Below are positions 1 through 5,332 of a DNA stretch of 10,592 nucleotides, in pieces (position 1 is the first letter of the stretch; every line of letters starts with the position of its first letter). Origin of the DNA: JALYIM01 sp040003205. Lineage in GTDB: Bacteria; Acidobacteriota; Terriglobia; Terriglobales; Acidobacteriaceae. The notes below the pieces were generated by a model. That model worked only from the letters and a program-made list of their open reading frames with translations, did no database searches and was not told the origin of the DNA. The stretch spans positions 1 to 10,592 of the forward strand of contig JBDUDA010000097.1 of NCBI GenBank assembly GCA_040003205.1, written 5' to 3'. The translations under genes and the position numbers were made by a program.

Positions 1-542
1 TTCCGGACGATCCTCTTTATTACGAAAAGTATTACTTCACTCCCGGCGACCTGGGCTTTCGCGCTTTTGATACCAACGTCGGCCGGGTCGGGACTTTGGT
101 CTGCTGGGACCAGTGGTATCCCGAAGGCGCGCGTCTCACCGCGCTCCAGGGCGCGAACATTCTGTTTTATCCCACCGCGATTGGATGGCATCCAGCGGAG
201 AAAGCCGAATTCGGCGAGGCCCAATACGATGCCTGGCGCACTATCCAACGTTCGCACGCAATTGCCAACGGGGTATATGTTGCAGCCGTAAACCGGGTTG
301 GCTTCGAAACCGGCGACATTCGCGGCAACTCCGCTCCCGGGAAAGGTCTGGAATTCTGGGGCGGGTCTTTTCTTAGCGATCCATTCGGACGCATCCTCGC
401 CCAGGCCTCACATGACAAAGAAGAAATTCTGATTGGCGAGGTGGATCTGGCACTGCTCGAGGATACGCGCCGCAATTGGCCGTTTCTTCGCGATCGAAGA
501 ATTGATAGCTACGCGCCTATCACCAATCGCATGATTGATTGA
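1..542 (+). CDS. aguB: N-carbamoylputrescine amidase, C-terminal part (5' end outside window)
   Basis: This is the last 179 residues of a carbon-nitrogen hydrolase (nitrilase superfamily); the first complete codon is at base 3. Family members are about 290 residues, so roughly 110 N-terminal residues, including the catalytic Glu and Lys, lie off the left edge. Visible are the PDDPLYYEKYYFTPGD segment typical of AguB and the nucleophile motif VCWDQWYPE, with the catalytic Cys codon at 102-104. Downstream are a NILFYPTAIGW stretch and, near the C-terminus, LLEDTRRNWPFLRDRR. The enzyme hydrolyses N-carbamoylputrescine to putrescine, CO2 and ammonia in the cytoplasm. The next gene, 9 bp downstream, is agmatine deiminase, which makes its substrate; this pairing separates it from other nitrilase-family amidases. 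The reading frame is intact to the TGA at 540-542. Confidence 0.93.
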   Translation, partial: PDDPLYYEKYYFTPGDLGFRAFDTNVGRVGTLVCWDQWYPEGARLTALQGANILFYPTAIGWHPAEKAEFGEAQYDAWRTIQRSHAIANGVYVAAVNRVGFETGDIRGNSAPGKGLEFWGGSFLSDPFGRILAQASHDKEEILIGEVDLALLEDTRRNWPFLRDRRIDSYAPITNRMID

Positions 543-551
543 GGCCAACGA

Positions 552-1637
552 ATGAAAGCGCGCTCAAGTCAATCGTCGAAACCAGTTCCTTCGGCAAAAG
601 CCAGGTATCGAATGCCGGCAGAATGGGCCCCACACGCGTCCACATGGCTGGCATGGCCGCATCATCACGACGATTGGCCGGGCAAGTTCGAGGCCATCCC
701 CTGGGTTTTCGCGGAGATTATTCGCAATCTATCGAAGCACGAACGTGTGGACTTGGCTGTGAATGACTCGGCGTCTGAGAACAGCGCGCGTGAGATTCTG
801 GATCGAGCCAACGCGCTCAATGACAGCGTCGTTCTTCACCGCTGGCCCACCAACCGCGTCTGGACGCGCGATTCCGGATGTAGTTTTGTGAAGTCACCCG
901 ATGACGCAAAACCGCTCGGCGCCGTTAAGTGGCGCTTCAATGCCTGGGCAAAGTATTCCAACTGGCAGCATGACGACGTTCTGGGCAGCCTTATGGCCAG
1001 GCAGTCCGAGGCGGAGGAATTCCGTCCCCAATTCGGAGAGCAATCGATGGTGCTCGAAGGCGGGTCCATCGACGTGAACGGTCAAGGCACATTGCTCACT
1101 ACCGAAGAATGTCTTCTCAGCAAGATTCAGGCACGCAATCCCGCGATGAAGCGAGCCGACTACGAAGCTATTTTTGCCGATTATCTTGGAATCTCAAACG
1201 TGATCTGGCTGGGAAGCGGCATCGCCGGCGACGATACTCACGGACACGTGGACGATCTCACCCGCTTTGTGGCAGCGGACACGGTGGTCACCGCCGTCGA
1301 GGCGGACACTGCCGACGTCAACTACGAGCCGCTTCAGGAAAACATACGGCGTCTTCGCGCCGCCATTGATCAAAATGGCCAACCCCTGGGCATTGTTGAA
1401 CTCCCCATGCCCGCCCCGGTGTTTTTCGAGGGCCAGCGCCTTCCTGCGAGCTATGCGAATTTCTACATTGCCAACAGACTCGTGCTGGTCCCGGTCTTTA
1501 ATGATCCTAATGATCGTGTGGCTCTCGACGTAATCGCTGACTTGTTTCCAGAGCGCGAGATCGTCGGTATCTATTGCGGAGATTTGATTTGGGGCTTCGG
1601 CGCGATTCATTGCATGACGCAACAACAGCCCACCTGA
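552..1637 (+). CDS. aguA: Agmatine deiminase
   Basis: A 361-residue protein of the peptidyl-arginine-deiminase-like agmatine deiminase family, near the usual family length. It converts agmatine to N-carbamoylputrescine and ammonia in the cytoplasm. Motifs in order: MPAEWAPH with TWLAWPH (residues 21-36), VWTRDSG (103-109), LEGGSIDVNG (168-177), GDDTHGHVDD (226-235) with the active-site His232, and a C-terminal AIHCMTQQQP with the nucleophile Cys354. The ATG at 552 is preceded by GAGG at 541-544, which overlaps the aguB stop codon at a spacing of 7 nt, so the two genes look translationally linked. An internal ATG at 612 (residue 21), where the conserved region begins, also has an AGG upstream and is an alternative start. 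No arginine decarboxylase is in the window to supply agmatine. The identification is secure; only the exact start is uncertain. Confidence 0.95.
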   Translation: MKARSSQSSKPVPSAKARYRMPAEWAPHASTWLAWPHHHDDWPGKFEAIPWVFAEIIRNLSKHERVDLAVNDSASENSAREILDRANALNDSVVLHRWPTNRVWTRDSGCSFVKSPDDAKPLGAVKWRFNAWAKYSNWQHDDVLGSLMARQSEAEEFRPQFGEQSMVLEGGSIDVNGQGTLLTTEECLLSKIQARNPAMKRADYEAIFADYLGISNVIWLGSGIAGDDTHGHVDDLTRFVAADTVVTAVEADTADVNYEPLQENIRRLRAAIDQNGQPLGIVELPMPAPVFFEGQRLPASYANFYIANRLVLVPVFNDPNDRVALDVIADLFPEREIVGIYCGDLIWGFGAIHCMTQQQPT

Positions 1638-1643
1638 GATTTT

Positions 1644-1649
1644 TATAAT
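1644..1649 (+). promoter_or_regulatory. Candidate -10 box for tadA
   Basis: A perfect TATAAT lies in the 36-bp gap between aguA and tadA. It would place a transcript start near 1656, just ahead of the ribosome-binding site. I find no good -35 hexamer 16-18 bp upstream and no TGn extension, so this may be chance in an AT-rich gap. If it is real, tadA and the tRNA could be transcribed independently of aguBA. Confidence 0.3.
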
Positions 1650-1667
1650 CAGCCTCCATACCCATTT

Positions 1668-1673
1668 AAGGAG
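1668..1673 (+). promoter_or_regulatory. Shine-Dalgarno AAGGAG directly abutting the tadA ATG
   Basis: A strong AAGGAG ends at the base before the ATG at 1674, leaving no spacer where 5-9 nt is usual. The next in-frame ATG (1704) is 30 nt further on and lies inside the conserved N-terminal helix. An in-frame ACG at 1680 is correctly spaced (6 nt) but ACG starts are rare. The site marks where translation begins, but which codon is used is unresolved. Confidence 0.5.
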
Positions 1674-2153
1674 ATGTCCACGAGCAACAGCGACGAACTC
1701 TATATGGAGGAGGCGCTCAGGGCTGCGCAGCGAGCGCTGGACGCAGGAGAGGTTCCGGTCGGAGCGGTCGTAGTCTGCGACGGCGTTGTCGTGGGCCGTG
1801 GATGCAATCGCAACATCGCCGATTCCGACCCCACCGCGCACGCGGAAGTAATTGCGCTGCGCGAAGCCGGTGCTTGCGTGGGAAACCATCGTCTAAGCGA
1901 GTGCGAGCTGTTTGTTACAATTGAGCCTTGCGCCATGTGTGCGGGCGCGATGGTCCACGCGAGATTGAAGCGTCTGGTGTACGGGGCGGCGGATCCGAAA
2001 GCCGGGGCGGTCCATTCCGTGATGAAGGTCGTAAACCATCCGGCGCTGAACCATAGAATGGAAGTCCGCGAGGGCGTCTTAGCGGGGCGGTGCGCGGACT
2101 TGCTGCAAACTTTCTTCCGGCAGCGGAGAAGCCAGCAGAAGGATTCAGCTTAA
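1674..2153 (+). CDS. tadA: tRNA-specific adenosine-34 deaminase
   Basis: A 159-residue protein of the cytidine/deoxycytidylate deaminase fold, close in length to Escherichia coli TadA. It deaminates the wobble adenosine of tRNA-Arg(ACG) to inosine. Zinc and catalytic motifs are complete: HAE at residues 56-58 (zinc ligand His56, proton shuttle Glu58) and PCAMC at 85-89 (zinc ligands Cys86 and Cys89). The TadA-type features DAGEVPVGAVV near the N-terminus, HPALNHRMEV (122-131) and the C-terminal LLQTFFRQRR separate it from guanine or cytosine deaminases. The gene starts 37 bp after the aguA stop and ends 33 bp before a tRNA-Ser gene. The start codon choice is odd because the Shine-Dalgarno touches the ATG (separate entry). 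Identity is secure. Confidence 0.95.
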   Translation: MSTSNSDELYMEEALRAAQRALDAGEVPVGAVVVCDGVVVGRGCNRNIADSDPTAHAEVIALREAGACVGNHRLSECELFVTIEPCAMCAGAMVHARLKRLVYGAADPKAGAVHSVMKVVNHPALNHRMEVREGVLAGRCADLLQTFFRQRRSQQKDSA

Positions 2154-2186
2154 GACGGCAGATGATCGCCCGCAATGATTTTACTC

Positions 2187-2276
2187 GGAGAGGTGCGTGA
2201 GCGGTTGAAACGATCCGCCTCGAAAGCGGACATACCTTAACGGGTATCGGGGGTTCGAATCCCCCCCTCTCCGCCA
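2187..2276 (+). tRNA. tRNA-Ser (anticodon CGA)
   Basis: A complete class II tRNA of 90 nt with encoded CCA. The acceptor stem GGAGAGG (2187-2193) pairs fully with CCTCTCC (2266-2272), followed by discriminator G2273 and CCA at 2274-2276. The anticodon stem is TCCGC/GCGGA (2214-2218 with 2226-2230), its loop is CTCGAAA, and anticodon CGA is at 2221-2223, reading serine UCG. The long variable arm (2231-2248) contains the stem ATACC/GGTAT expected of serine tRNAs. The T arm is GGGGG/CCCCC with loop TTCGAAT (2249-2265). It lies 33 bp after tadA on the same strand and could be co-transcribed. A weak promoter-like pair, TTAAGA at 2150 and AATGAT at 2174, is not strong enough to call. Confidence 0.97.
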
Positions 2277-2326
2277 GACTCATTCAACCCAAGACAAAAT
2301 TCTGGATGACTCACCCGGCGTGAACG

Positions 2327-2347
2327 TAGACATGCGTGTCTATTTTT
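2327..2347 (+). terminator. Possible intrinsic terminator after tRNA-Ser
   Basis: A 6-bp perfect stem TAGACA/TGTCTA (2327-2332 with 2337-2342) with a TGCG loop is followed by five T residues (2343-2347). Orientation and position, 50 bp after the tRNA, suit termination of the tadA-tRNA transcript. The stem is short and only moderately stable. The T-run overlaps the stop codon of the convergent lipoprotein gene. The reverse strand has no T-run, so it would not act on that gene. Confidence 0.45.
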
Positions 2348-2768
2348 AGGGTCCGGACGGGCAAACGACTGTAGCGGTCATAAAGCCTGTCACGATCGCA
2401 CCATTCGATGGCAAATTGCCGAGACTGTTATTGGTTGTCACAGTCGCGGATATCAAGGCGTCCCCGCAGGCTAACCCTGTTACATTCACCACGCCGGTCG
2501 AATTAACCGTAGCAATATTGGGTGTGTTTGAAGTCCATGTGACCACGTTTGTAATGTCTTTGGTGACAGGCGGATGGATATACGATCCCAGCGCCCGCAG
2601 TTGCACTTGGGCTCCCGGAGGCGCGGGATTGGTGGCGGTCCCAAAGGTTTCCGTGGTCGGTTGGATCGATATGGACTCGAGCTGCTGTTCATGTCCGCAA
2701 CCTGGCAATACCGCCAGACAGCAAAGGATGAACGCGGCCGTGAAAATTGGACCGTGCTTCCGAAACAT
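2346..2768 (-). CDS. Small lipoprotein with one bacterial Ig-like (Big_2-type) domain
   Basis: A 140-residue predicted lipoprotein of unknown function. A basic N-terminus (MFRKHG) is followed by a hydrophobic segment (about residues 8-20) and a lipobox LPGC with the lipidated Cys24. The rest resembles a single Big_2/invasin-like Ig domain. The core signature VVTWTSNTPNIATVNSTG (about 75-92) leads into a VVNVTGLACGDALISATV strand pair. Two cysteines in the mature domain (101 and 136) could form a disulfide. The start is supported by GGAGAA a few bases upstream of the ATG. It lies 104 bp downstream of the threonine aldolase gene on the same strand, and that gap contains an inverted repeat. Such domains usually mediate surface binding or protein packing; no specific partner can be inferred here. 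Confidence 0.75.
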   Translation of the reverse strand: MFRKHGPIFTAAFILCCLAVLPGCGHEQQLESISIQPTTETFGTATNPAPPGAQVQLRALGSYIHPPVTKDITNVVTWTSNTPNIATVNSTGVVNVTGLACGDALISATVTTNNSLGNLPSNGAIVTGFMTATVVCPSGP

Positions 2769-2806
2769 AACTTCTCCGGTGAATTTTTGCTGAGCGCAGG
2801 GGCCGT

Positions 2807-2854
2807 GCGCGCAAATCTATTTGAAGAAGACCGAAAAAGCAACAATTTGCGCGC
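2807..2854. repeat. Perfect 10-bp inverted repeat with 28-nt spacer
   Basis: GCGCGCAAAT at 2807-2816 is matched by its exact reverse complement ATTTGCGCGC at 2845-2854. The repeat lies between the threonine aldolase stop and the lipoprotein start on the - strand. It could form a stem in the lipoprotein 5' leader, bind a dimeric regulator, or be chance. No T-run follows on the - strand, so it is not a standard terminator. Confidence 0.5.
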
Positions 2855-2872
2855 CAGGGACTCTAGAGATTT

Positions 2873-3907
2873 CTAATCCCTGATCGTCTTTTTCACGAAG
2901 TCCGCAAACTGAAGAACGTCTTCTTCTGTGGTGTCGAATGAGCACATCCAGCGCACGATAGATTGTTTCTCGTCCCACACATAAAAAAAATAGCGCTTCA
3001 GCAGCTTTGCAATTGCTTTGCTCGGAATGGCGGCGAAAACTCCATTGGCCTCCACTTTGTAAACGATTTTCACCTGTGGAAGTGTTCGCACTTGTTTTTC
3101 CAGAAGTCGCGCCATCCGGTTTGCATGTTGCGCGCTTTGCAACCACAAACCATTGGAGAGCAGGGCCTCGAACTGCGCGGAAAGGAAGCGCATCTTAGAA
3201 GCTAGCTGCATGCTTTGCTTGCGCAGGAATTTGAAATCCCGGCTCAATCTCTGGTCAAAAAATATTACCGCTTCCGCGCCCAGCAGCCCGTTTTTTGTTC
3301 CTCCGAAAGAAAGCACGTCTACTCCCAGGTCGCCGCTCACTTCTCGCAAACTCAGGCCTAGACTGGCAGCTGCGTTAGCCAGGCGCGCTCCATCCATATG
3401 AAGGAACATTCCCCGCTCATGCGCGAAGCGGGCAAGCGCCTTAACTTCGCTCGGCCGATAGACAGTGCCCACTTCGGTGGTTTGCGTTATGGATATGACG
3501 CGCGGCTGCACATGATGCTGGTCGCCAATGCCGTGATAAGCGTTGACGACTGACTCCACCGTGAGCTTGCCGTCTCGATGGGGCAAAGGGATAAGCTTGC
3601 ATCCAGTGAATTGTTCGGGCGCACCACACTCATCCGAATAAATGTGCGCATCCGCGCTGCAAATCACGGCATGATAAGGCTTCGTCAGCGCTTTGAGGCT
3701 GAGGCAATTGGCTGCCGTGCCATTAAACACCGGGAAAATGTCAATGTTATTTCCAAAATGGTGCCTGAATATCTTGGCTGCTGAACTGGTATAAGGGTCA
3801 TCTCCGTAGCCCACGGCATGGCCTTTATTTGCGGCGGCGATTGCATGCAGCACCTCGGGATGCACCCCGGCATTATTATCGCTAGCGAAGCTGCGGACAG
3901 GTTTCAT
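2873..3907 (-). CDS. ltaE: Low-specificity L-threonine aldolase (PLP-dependent)
   Basis: A 344-residue member of the beta-eliminating lyase/threonine aldolase family (PLP fold type I), the usual family length. It cleaves L-threonine or L-allo-threonine to glycine and acetaldehyde. Visible motifs are the N-terminal SFASDNNAGVHPEVL (6-20), GYGDDPYT (33-40), FNGTAANCLSL (61-71), the His88 region ADAHIY that stacks on the cofactor, and HMDGARLANA (170-179) with the PLP-binding Asp172. FGGTKNG (201-207) carries the Schiff-base Lys205. Stereo-preference cannot be judged from sequence. The start is fixed by an in-frame TAA only 12 nt upstream of the ATG. There is no recognisable Shine-Dalgarno (upstream AAAACTCCGTC), so translation may be leaderless or SD-independent. 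It is divergent from the RND operon across a 194-bp gap. Confidence 0.9.
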   Translation of the reverse strand: MKPVRSFASDNNAGVHPEVLHAIAAANKGHAVGYGDDPYTSSAAKIFRHHFGNNIDIFPVFNGTAANCLSLKALTKPYHAVICSADAHIYSDECGAPEQFTGCKLIPLPHRDGKLTVESVVNAYHGIGDQHHVQPRVISITQTTEVGTVYRPSEVKALARFAHERGMFLHMDGARLANAAASLGLSLREVSGDLGVDVLSFGGTKNGLLGAEAVIFFDQRLSRDFKFLRKQSMQLASKMRFLSAQFEALLSNGLWLQSAQHANRMARLLEKQVRTLPQVKIVYKVEANGVFAAIPSKAIAKLLKRYFFYVWDEKQSIVRWMCSFDTTEEDVLQFADFVKKTIRD

Positions 3908-3962
3908 GACGGAGTTTTATTTCGCACTGTTAATGTAGCATTCAACAACTGCCCTTAGGTGC

Positions 3963-3986
3963 GGGAAGGCTGAAGCTCGCTTTCCC
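3963..3986. repeat. Imperfect palindrome (REP-like or operator) in the divergent gap
   Basis: GGGAAGGC (3963-3970) can pair with GCTTTCCC (3979-3986) over 8 bp with one G-U pair, around the loop TGAAGCTC. The centre reads GCTGAAGC, which resembles the middle of short dispersed palindromes I recall from acidobacterial genomes; this is memory, not a search. It sits between ltaE and the RND adaptor, about 56 bp from the ltaE start, so a regulatory role is also possible. Confidence 0.4.
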
Positions 3987-4042
3987 AGCCCCGAGCAGAT
4001 GTCGATATAGATTTCCTTCCGTGAACCTACTGTCTAGGCGGT

Positions 4043-4071
4043 TTGGCCGCAGCGGCATCGCATGTTAGCTT
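4043..4071 (+). promoter_or_regulatory. Weak candidate promoter for the RND operon, with small palindrome
   Basis: TTGGCC (4043-4048) and TAGCTT (4066-4071) are 17 bp apart, about 30 bp before the adaptor ATG. Both match the sigma-70 consensus only partly. The region overlaps an 11-bp palindrome GCCGCAGCGGC (4046-4056) where a repressor could act. This is low confidence. The rest of the 3908-4101 gap shows only the inverted repeat listed separately. Confidence 0.2.
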
Positions 4072-4101
4072 ACTAGGCAGCTTTCTCAGGAATTAAATAG
4101 T

Positions 4102-5208
4102 ATGAAAGAGACTCTTAGGTGGGCATATCAAGCTGCAATGGCGACGGCACTTTTGTGTGCCGCGATCTCACTGTCGTGCGCTGGCGGCCCTGACAAATCT
4201 GCACAAGCGCAGGGCGCTCCTCCGGCGATGCCGGTAAAAGTTGCGGTGGCACAATTGGTGCCAGTGTCAAGCTCCAGTGATTACGTTGCAACCTTGAAAT
4301 CGCGGAATTCCGCGGTGGTCATGCCAGAAGTTGAAGGACGCATCACAGATATTTTCGTTCACTCGGGCGATCACGTCTCGGCGGGGGCGCGGCTGATGCA
4401 AATCGATCCTGCAAAGCAGCTAGCTTCGGTTTCAGCACAGGAACACAGTAAGGCCGCCGAACTAGCCAATCTCGAATACGCCAAGCAGCAGTACCAGCGC
4501 AGTAACAGCTTGTATTCGGCGGGAGTAGTCAGCAAGCAGGAACTCGATCAGGCGAAATCCGCACTGGACGCTACTCAGGCGCAATGGAATTCCCTGGATT
4601 CACAGCTTCAGCAGCAACGGGTACAGCTTCATTATTACAGCGTGGTATCGCCGTCTGGCGGCATCGTGGGCGATGTTCCGGTCCGTGTCGGCGATCGGGT
4701 CACCAGCACAACCACGTTAACTACGGTGGATAAGCCGGGCAGCCTCGAAGCCTACGTTTACGTCCCAATCGAGCGGTCGGCAGCCCTGAAGAAAAACATG
4801 CCGGTCCAGATTGTGGATGCGCAAGGCCAGGTGTTGGCCGACAGCCGCATCAGCTTTATTTCTCCGGAGGTTGACACCAGCACCCAGAGCATCCTGGTCA
4901 AAGCCCAGATTGCCAACAGCAACGATAAGTTGCGCACCGCGCAATATATTCGTGCGCGGGTAATTTGGGGAAGCCAGCGGCAACCAGTTGTGCCCGTGCT
5001 GGCAGTCTCGCGCATTGGCGCTCAGTATTTTGCATTCGTCGCCGAAGATCAAAACGGCAAACTGGTAGCTCACCAGAAGCCGCTCCGCCTGGGAGATATG
5101 GTCGGCAACGATTATGCAGTCTTGGACGGTATCAAAGCAGGCGACAAAATCATCGTCTCCGGCACGCAATTTTTGGTGGATGGCGCTCCGGTGATTCCGC
5201 AGAGTTAA
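4102..5208 (+). CDS. RND efflux pump periplasmic adaptor lipoprotein (AcrA/MexA family)
   Basis: A 368-residue membrane fusion protein linking an RND permease to an outer-membrane channel. A hydrophobic signal (about residues 9-23) ends in the lipobox-like LSC with Cys26, predicting a lipid-anchored periplasmic protein as in AcrA and MexA. The first half of the lipoyl/barrel-sandwich domain contains VMPEVEGRITDIFVHSGDHV (73-92). An alpha-helical hairpin spans about 110-175, including AGVVSKQELDQAKSALD. The second lipoyl half (about 179-212) contains SPSGGIVGDVPVRVGDRV, followed by a beta-barrel (about 215-290) and a membrane-proximal domain to the end. A weak AGGA lies about 10 nt upstream of the ATG. 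The permease follows after 124 bp. Substrates cannot be predicted. Confidence 0.93.
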   Translation: MKETLRWAYQAAMATALLCAAISLSCAGGPDKSAQAQGAPPAMPVKVAVAQLVPVSSSSDYVATLKSRNSAVVMPEVEGRITDIFVHSGDHVSAGARLMQIDPAKQLASVSAQEHSKAAELANLEYAKQQYQRSNSLYSAGVVSKQELDQAKSALDATQAQWNSLDSQLQQQRVQLHYYSVVSPSGGIVGDVPVRVGDRVTSTTTLTTVDKPGSLEAYVYVPIERSAALKKNMPVQIVDAQGQVLADSRISFISPEVDTSTQSILVKAQIANSNDKLRTAQYIRARVIWGSQRQPVVPVLAVSRIGAQYFAFVAEDQNGKLVAHQKPLRLGDMVGNDYAVLDGIKAGDKIIVSGTQFLVDGAPVIPQS

Positions 5209-5223
5209 CTTGGTTTGCTTTGT

Positions 5224-5268
5224 GCTTGCTCCCGGCGCAAGCTGTCAACCGTCGGACCACTCGGCGGT
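5224..5268 (+). repeat. Two tandem small hairpins between adaptor and permease genes
   Basis: GCTTGC (5224-5229) pairs perfectly with GCAAGC (5237-5242) around a 7-nt loop. ACCGTC (5248-5253) pairs with GGCGGT (5263-5268), with one G-U pair, around a 9-nt loop. They lie in the 124-bp gap inside the RND operon. No T-run follows, so they are not typical terminators; an mRNA processing or stability role is possible. Further on, GGGAAGG, the probable ribosome-binding site for the permease, sits 12 nt before the ATG. It lies largely within the loop of a 4-bp stem CGAG/CTCG (5311-5324). Confidence 0.4.
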
Positions 5269-5332
5269 GAAACGGGGTTCCGAGCAGCCCAAATAATTCA
5301 GCATTCACAACGAGGGAAGGCTCGCGAATCTC

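Noticed and set aside
1194..1889. 231-codon open frame on the - strand across aguA and tadA
   Set aside because: It is fully antisense to two secure enzyme genes, its translation has no recognisable motif, and it spans their intergenic gap; it is a codon-bias shadow.
1915..2283. 122-codon - strand frame covering the tadA end and the tRNA
   Set aside because: It runs through a complete tRNA gene, so coding is implausible.
2277..2313. GACTCA direct repeat just after the tRNA
   Set aside because: Six bases is too short to mean a target-site duplication, and no mobile element lies between the copies.
2277..2345. SRP (4.5S) RNA or tRNA-linked attachment site downstream of tRNA-Ser
   Set aside because: There is no SRP-like GGAA/GGAAGCA hairpin, no repeat of the tRNA 3' end elsewhere in the window and no integrase gene; only the small terminator-like hairpin is present.
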